In this document: piece by piece, positions 23,909 to 27,008 of the stretch | Position numbering within the stretch: position 1 is the first letter of the stretch | Layout of the letters: each line of letters starts with the position of its first letter | DNA from: an uncultured Lachnobacterium sp. | Lineage (GTDB): Bacteria; Bacillota; Clostridia; Lachnospirales; Lachnospiraceae | DNA: 27,008 nt | Direction: 5' to 3' | Assembly: GCA_900546625.1 (NCBI GenBank) | Contig: URDU01000038.1 | Coordinates: 1 to 27,008 of the forward strand | Notes under the pieces: generated by a model | Seen by the model: only the letters and a program-made list of their open reading frames with translations | Told to the model about the DNA's origin: nothing | The model's database searches: none | Made by a program: the position numbers and the translations under genes

Positions 23909-24107
23909 TTAACTAATCTCCATGTATTTCATCACCTTCGGTGAGAACCATTCCTATTAATTTAAAGATCGTGATTAATTGTTTAAGTGGTGGGTGTTCT
24001 TATGTGGAGACATAATTAAAATTATAACCAACCGCGTGTTTGTAAATATTTATCTGAAAACGCATACCAAAAATCTCCATCAATCGAAATGTCTCTCTGA
24101 TTTTTTA

Positions 24108-24461
24108 TCATGCCTTGTTGGAATCTACATTTTTATCTATTTCTTCTAATGAATGAAAATGATTATGCAGATAAATATTAAATTCCTCTTCAGTAAAATT
24201 GTACTGTTCTGTTACCATTGTAATTGGTAATATCATTGTACAAGCACATATTATTCCGTTTCTACTGTATGGTCCTCCAAATGTGCAAAAATTCTTTTCG
24301 TCTATTACGTATGTGTACCAATTTCCATTCCGTTCAAAGCATCCACACTGATTTGGCTTTTCGACAAATTCTCCAAAATGGAAATATTCATAATCGTCTA
24401 TATTTTCTTGAACAATTCCATATAAATTTTTTTTAATCTCTTCATTTAATATATTACTCAT
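24108..24461 (-). CDS. Putative immunity protein, copy 1
   Basis: A 117-residue soluble protein, 14 bases downstream of the toxin gene. Start chosen at the ATG at 24461 after GGAAGGG; a GTG five codons upstream overlaps the toxin stop. The centre, FHFGEFVEKPNQCGCFERNG followed by NWYTYVIDE, is nearly the same in the protein at 25780-26139, and the two copies each follow a copy of the same toxin C terminus. That genetic arrangement, not a recognised domain, is the reason for the immunity call. A 28-base insertion near the 3' end replaces the ending KKSERHFD with KNVDSNKA. It would act in the cytoplasm by binding the cognate toxin domain. Confidence 0.65.
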   Translation of the reverse strand: MSNILNEEIKKNLYGIVQENIDDYEYFHFGEFVEKPNQCGCFERNGNWYTYVIDEKNFCTFGGPYSRNGIICACTMILPITMVTEQYNFTEEEFNIYLHNHFHSLEEIDKNVDSNKA

Positions 24462-24475
24462 TATTTTCCCTTCCA

Positions 24476-25762
24476 CTAGTTAATTACTGCTGTACCTAAA
24501 TCCGAAATTATTCCTGTATCTTTCAAAGTTCCCCAACTATAAATTGTATTCATCTGCCCTGCTCCACCTTTCATATGAACATCACCAACATCCCATGCCG
24601 CAGCCTTTCCATGATATCCATATTTAGATGTTACATTATTTCCCGCAATTTCAACACCATCTGAAATATTGTTTTCTCCTATAATTTCTATTCTTGTTCT
24701 CCAACTTTCATAATCACTAATCATTTTAGCAGCGTTTTTATTCGAAAACCCCATTTTTACCAATTTTTGAAGTTTACAAAAATCAGATTTTCCACTGATA
24801 ACTATATCTACAGTATCCTTATATACATCAACATCAAATGTTCCTGTATTAACCTTGGCAGAACTTTTTGGAATTGATCTTTCAGAATTATTAGCATATG
24901 TCCCATCTGCATTTTTTCCATATCCCATAGTAAAACCTCCATCACCACCATCACGGCTTACAGGTATTTTACAGCTCAATTCACCAATACTTGCAATTGT
25001 ATCTGGTTCATACCCTCCATAATATGGCCAATCAAGATTAAACGTTTTTTCTCCAATGGAATTAGTTGTTAACTTAATGAAATACTTCGCATTATGTGAT
25101 GTAATTAAATCATATCCTTCAACTGCCCATGATTCTGGACTATTTTTTACAATATTATATATTTCTTCACTATTTAAACTATTGAAAGTCAATACTTTAC
25201 TATCATCGCTTAATTTTTTATATTCATTATACGCGGACTCTGCATACCATTTATTACCCGAAACATTAAACTTAGTATCAATTCCATTCAGCCCCTTTGC
25301 TGTCACTCCACTTGCAACCATACCGGCAACCATTCCTGCTGTATCATTTCCTGTCACATCTGTGGTTATCTTCTGCGCACCGGCTCCGGCTCCCATTGAG
25401 ATGCCTTCTTTGGCGACTATTGTTGCTGTGCTTTTGAATGTCAGATTTCCCGCTGTAGATGCCTGACCGATTGGAATCATTGCGGATGCCGCAAATGCAA
25501 AGGCATTTTCTGTCAGATAATATGCGTCCTCGTTTCCCTGAAACAGGTCATCCTTTATGCCGTTTACTGCCGTGCTGTCAATGTCACCTGTGCTTCCATA
25601 ATAAATATCCTGAGTGCCCTCTATGGCATCTGCAGCTCCGAATACTGCTGTTCCGCTTCCTACTGCTACTGCAACGTCAGCTACTATTGGTATTGCAGCA
25701 CCTCCTGTCAGCACTATGCATGCTACCCCCGTCGCAATTAGTACTGCTCCTCCAACTGCCAT
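24476..25762 (-). CDS. Polymorphic toxin lacking its N-terminal delivery domain
   Basis: A 428-residue frame that looks like the pre-toxin and toxin parts of a larger secreted toxin. It starts with hydrophobic helices (about 2-20 and 22-45, VGGAVLIATGVACIVLTGG), then a pre-toxin stretch typical of LXG-type exported toxins (ENAFAFAASAMIPIGQAS, GAQKITTDVTGNDTAGMVAG). The C-terminal part (about 165-428) is the toxin candidate: NLDWPYYGGYEPDTIASIGE, SRDGGDGGFTMGYG, and an ending with AAAWDVGDVHMKGGAGQMN. I do not recognise its fold. The reading frame is open only seven codons upstream of the first Met (through KTQGIW) and meets a stop at the end of the neighbouring immunity gene, so the N terminus was lost by rearrangement. 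Only a poor GGGAA ribosome site precedes the Met. It may be a silent cassette. Confidence 0.65.
   Translation of the reverse strand: MAVGGAVLIATGVACIVLTGGAAIPIVADVAVAVGSGTAVFGAADAIEGTQDIYYGSTGDIDSTAVNGIKDDLFQGNEDAYYLTENAFAFAASAMIPIGQASTAGNLTFKSTATIVAKEGISMGAGAGAQKITTDVTGNDTAGMVAGMVASGVTAKGLNGIDTKFNVSGNKWYAESAYNEYKKLSDDSKVLTFNSLNSEEIYNIVKNSPESWAVEGYDLITSHNAKYFIKLTTNSIGEKTFNLDWPYYGGYEPDTIASIGELSCKIPVSRDGGDGGFTMGYGKNADGTYANNSERSIPKSSAKVNTGTFDVDVYKDTVDIVISGKSDFCKLQKLVKMGFSNKNAAKMISDYESWRTRIEIIGENNISDGVEIAGNNVTSKYGYHGKAAAWDVGDVHMKGGAGQMNTIYSWGTLKDTGIISDLGTAVIN
24529..24688 (+). repeat. 160-bp direct repeat, copy 1 (toxin C terminus)
   Basis: Matches 26221-26380 over 160 bases with about six differences and no gaps, same orientation. 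It encodes the toxin ending EIIGENNISDGVEIAGNNV and onward to NTIYSWG. Confidence 0.9.
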
Positions 25763-25779
25763 CCAGATTCCCTGTGTCT

Positions 25780-26139
25780 TTACTTACAATCGAAATGTCT
25801 CTCTGACTTTTTATCTATTTCACCAAAAGAATGAAAACTGTTATTTATATAAATTTCTAGTTCCTGTTCTGTAAATTTATATTCTTTGAACAGTTTTGAA
25901 ATATGTAATACCTTGGAACACGCATATATTATTGCGCTCCCATTAAATGGTCCTGTAAATGTACAAAAATTTCTTTCATCTATTACGTATGTATACCAAT
26001 TTCCATTTCTTTCAAAATATCCACACTGATTTGGCTTTTCGATAAACTCACCAAAATGAAAATCTCTATACTTTTCCAGATTCTGCTCTGTTTTTTCAAA
26101 TAACACATTTTTTATTTTTTCTGCTTTTTCATTTAACAT
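25780..26139 (-). CDS. Putative immunity protein, copy 2
   Basis: A 119-residue paralogue of the protein at 24108-24461; both share HFGEF(V/I)EKPNQCG-FERNG, NWYTYVIDE(K/R)NFCTF and a C-terminal helix with (F/S)HS(L/F)(E/G)EIDK. Here the ending is KKSERHFDCK. The frame extends 19 codons further upstream, but those overlap the preceding toxin fragment; the ATG at 26139, after GTGGTGA, matches the start of copy 1. It follows the toxin remnant at 26168 by 28 bases, and its stop lies at the junction where the truncated toxin frame begins. Likely still functional as an orphan immunity gene, giving protection against kin carrying the intact toxin. Confidence 0.65.
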   Translation of the reverse strand: MLNEKAEKIKNVLFEKTEQNLEKYRDFHFGEFIEKPNQCGYFERNGNWYTYVIDERNFCTFTGPFNGSAIIYACSKVLHISKLFKEYKFTEQELEIYINNSFHSFGEIDKKSERHFDCK

Positions 26140-26167
26140 ATTATTCACCACTTTCTTATTTCTACAC

Positions 26168-26473
26168 TTACTTAACCACAACAGTATCCATATCAAAAAT
26201 TATTCCAGCTTCTTTTAAATTTCCCCAACTATAAATTGTATTCATCGGCCCTGCTCCACCTTTCATATGAACATCTCCAACATCCCATGCGGCAGCCTTT
26301 CCATAATATCCATATTTAGATATTACATTATTTCCCGTAATTTCAACACCATCTGAAATATTGTTTTCTCCTATAATTTCCGGTCTTTCTTTCCAATTCA
26401 AATAATCCTTGAGCAAGTCTTCTGCAACATCTTCGTCAATTCCTAACTCTATTAACTTTTGGATGAACTTTTA
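26168..26473 (-). pseudogene. Remnant C-terminal toxin domain, second cassette
   Basis: Minus-strand frame encoding KFIQKLIELGIDEDVAEDLL, then KDYLNWKERPEIIGENNISD and on to HMKGGAGPMNTIYSWGNLKE, clearly homologous to the end of the toxin at 24476. A stop lies directly before the KFIQKL segment; adding one A in the adjacent A-run (about 26470) would rejoin it to LLCLTGNQPK in another frame, so a single-base deletion broke the gene. Further upstream (to about 26530) similarity to the toxin gene fades with more stops. The first Met (26416) is internal and not a credible start. Confidence 0.75.
26221..26380 (+). repeat. 160-bp direct repeat, copy 2 (remnant toxin C terminus)
   Basis: Partner of 24529-24688, about 96% identical by eye, 1692 bases apart start to start. 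The pair encloses one immunity gene and most of one toxin frame, so recombination between them would delete or swap a cassette. Confidence 0.9.
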
Positions 26474-26566
26474 GGCTGATTTCCGGTAAGACACAATAGG
26501 ATTTCAAAACCTTTTTAGATCTTGGAATCCCGCTGATACACTGACTAATTATGCGGATACATAAAT

Positions 26567-26902
26567 TTAAATTAATTCAGAAAGCCAACTATCTAAAGCA
26601 TCTCCCTCTATTATCTCTTCCGATTGCTCAATATCTTTAAAATCCAATACTGGAGTTTTCACTATTTTTACAGCTCCAATTTCTTTTCTTGTTATATACT
26701 TAATAAATACGAATTGCTCTTTCTTTTCAAAAATATATTCCTGTGCCAATTGCTCAGAATTGGTCCATATCATATATGAATCAGCAAGCACTGCATTTCT
26801 AGATACTTTATCTGCAAATAATTGAAAATATTTATCTTTATATTTTATAAATACATCTTCATTGTATATTATATCTACCTCGTTTGCCTTAACAATTTTC
26901 AT
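26567..26902 (-). CDS. Hypothetical protein, possibly the 3' part of a broken larger gene
   Basis: A 111-residue frame of unknown family, with VDIIYNEDVFIKYKDKYFQL, then SYMIWTNSEQLAQEYIFEKK and an acidic C terminus. It looks like a real soluble protein, and small acidic proteins in toxin loci are often immunity factors. No ribosome site precedes the ATG at 26902. The frame stays open 22 codons further upstream to 26968 (KEGFTNYIDVLGNKHSELY), without a start codon, and a neighbouring frame reads SPKINDLGLEIIG just before. A frameshift within a longer gene would explain both. Function not assignable. Confidence 0.45.
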   Translation of the reverse strand: MKIVKANEVDIIYNEDVFIKYKDKYFQLFADKVSRNAVLADSYMIWTNSEQLAQEYIFEKKEQFVFIKYITRKEIGAVKIVKTPVLDFKDIEQSEEIIEGDALDSWLSELI

Positions 26903-27008
26903 ATATAACTCAGAGTGCTTATTTCCTAGTACATCAATATAATTTGTAAATCCCTCCTTCCTATAATTTCAAGCCCTAAATCATTGATTTTTGGACTTTT
27001 TATTTAAA

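Larger units (their letters stand above)
23507..24107. other. 600-base region without an intact gene; toxin-locus debris
   Basis: Holds the flotillin leader (GAGGAG before the ATG), then two minus-strand remnants described separately (23612-23695 and 23729-23908). About 23910-24078 shows no coding signal; a small TCACC/GGTGA hairpin sits around 23934. At 24081-24109 it repeats the 3' end of the immunity gene at 25780. No RNA gene or riboswitch was recognised. Confidence 0.6.

Noticed and set aside
23930..23950. Small TCACC/GGTGA hairpin as an RNA element
   Set aside because: Five pairs with a three-base loop and no T-run or conserved context; expected by chance.
24476..25300. Resemblance of the toxin candidate to TNT-type NAD-glycohydrolase domains (WP-x-GG, SRDGG-x-GG, ERSIP)
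   Set aside because: The similarity is a loose spacing of short motifs; I cannot align it convincingly, so no fold was assigned.
25056..25466. 136-codon plus-strand frame
   Set aside because: Antisense shadow of the toxin gene; the minus frame has homologous copies in the window, the plus frame does not.
24108..26139. Assignment of the immunity proteins to a numbered Imm family
   Set aside because: A W-x-Y-x-x-DE pattern alone is not enough to name the family from memory.
26951..26959. Strong Shine-Dalgarno-like AAGGAGGGA on the minus strand
   Set aside because: The first ATG after it (ATG-TAC-TAG) opens only two codons and it is too far from 26902; more likely coding sequence of a broken gene.

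Overview
The window looks like a chromosomal segment of a low-GC, Gram-positive gut anaerobe, most likely a Lachnospiraceae member close to Agathobacter, Roseburia or Eubacterium rectale. The grounds are strong AGGAGG-type ribosome binding sites, AT-rich spacers, a CUT1 sugar transporter without its own ATPase, YesM/YesN-type sugar sensing, a BlaI/M56 pair and degenerate pre-toxin/immunity genes. This is inferred from gene content; no rRNA or other phylogenetic marker is present. Almost every gene is on the minus strand; the exception is the YesM/YesN pair at 10604-13989.

Layout, left to right: (1) 42-815, a RelE/ParE-type toxin and Phd/YefM-type antitoxin with their own promoter. (2) 832-5156, an apparent envelope operon read right to left: PLD-family cardiolipin-synthase-like enzyme, OmpR-type response regulator, HAMP histidine kinase and a FUSC-like membrane protein. 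(3) 5191-13989, a carbohydrate locus. A minus-strand operon encodes a lipoprotein binding protein, two CUT1 permeases, a GH172 (DUF2961) enzyme and a PfkB fructokinase, and ends at a hairpin terminator. The divergent YesM-type kinase and AraC-type regulator probably control it. The enzyme pair suggests import of a fructose-containing disaccharide such as a difructose dianhydride, cytoplasmic cleavage by GH172 and phosphorylation of fructose. (4) 14013-15845, a cytoplasmic GH13 cyclomaltodextrinase/neopullulanase-like enzyme whose promoter resembles that of the transporter operon. (5) 15917-18077, a BlaI-like repressor and M56 metallopeptidase sensor behind a doubled operator, next to a transposase remnant. 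(6) 18203-23506, cell-surface functions: a secreted repeat protein, a membrane-anchored GH25 lysozyme with two SH3 domains, and a FloT-like flotillin. (7) 23507-27008, a decaying polymorphic-toxin region: two related C-terminal-toxin/immunity cassettes in tandem, a toxin gene lacking its delivery domain, an 84-bp fragment of a further copy, and other broken frames.

The best candidates for something not yet described are the GH172 locus (a plausible transport-hydrolysis-kinase-sensor route for difructose anhydrides) and the tandem toxin/immunity array, whose toxin fold I cannot name. No tRNA, rRNA, CRISPR array, riboswitch or replication origin was recognised.
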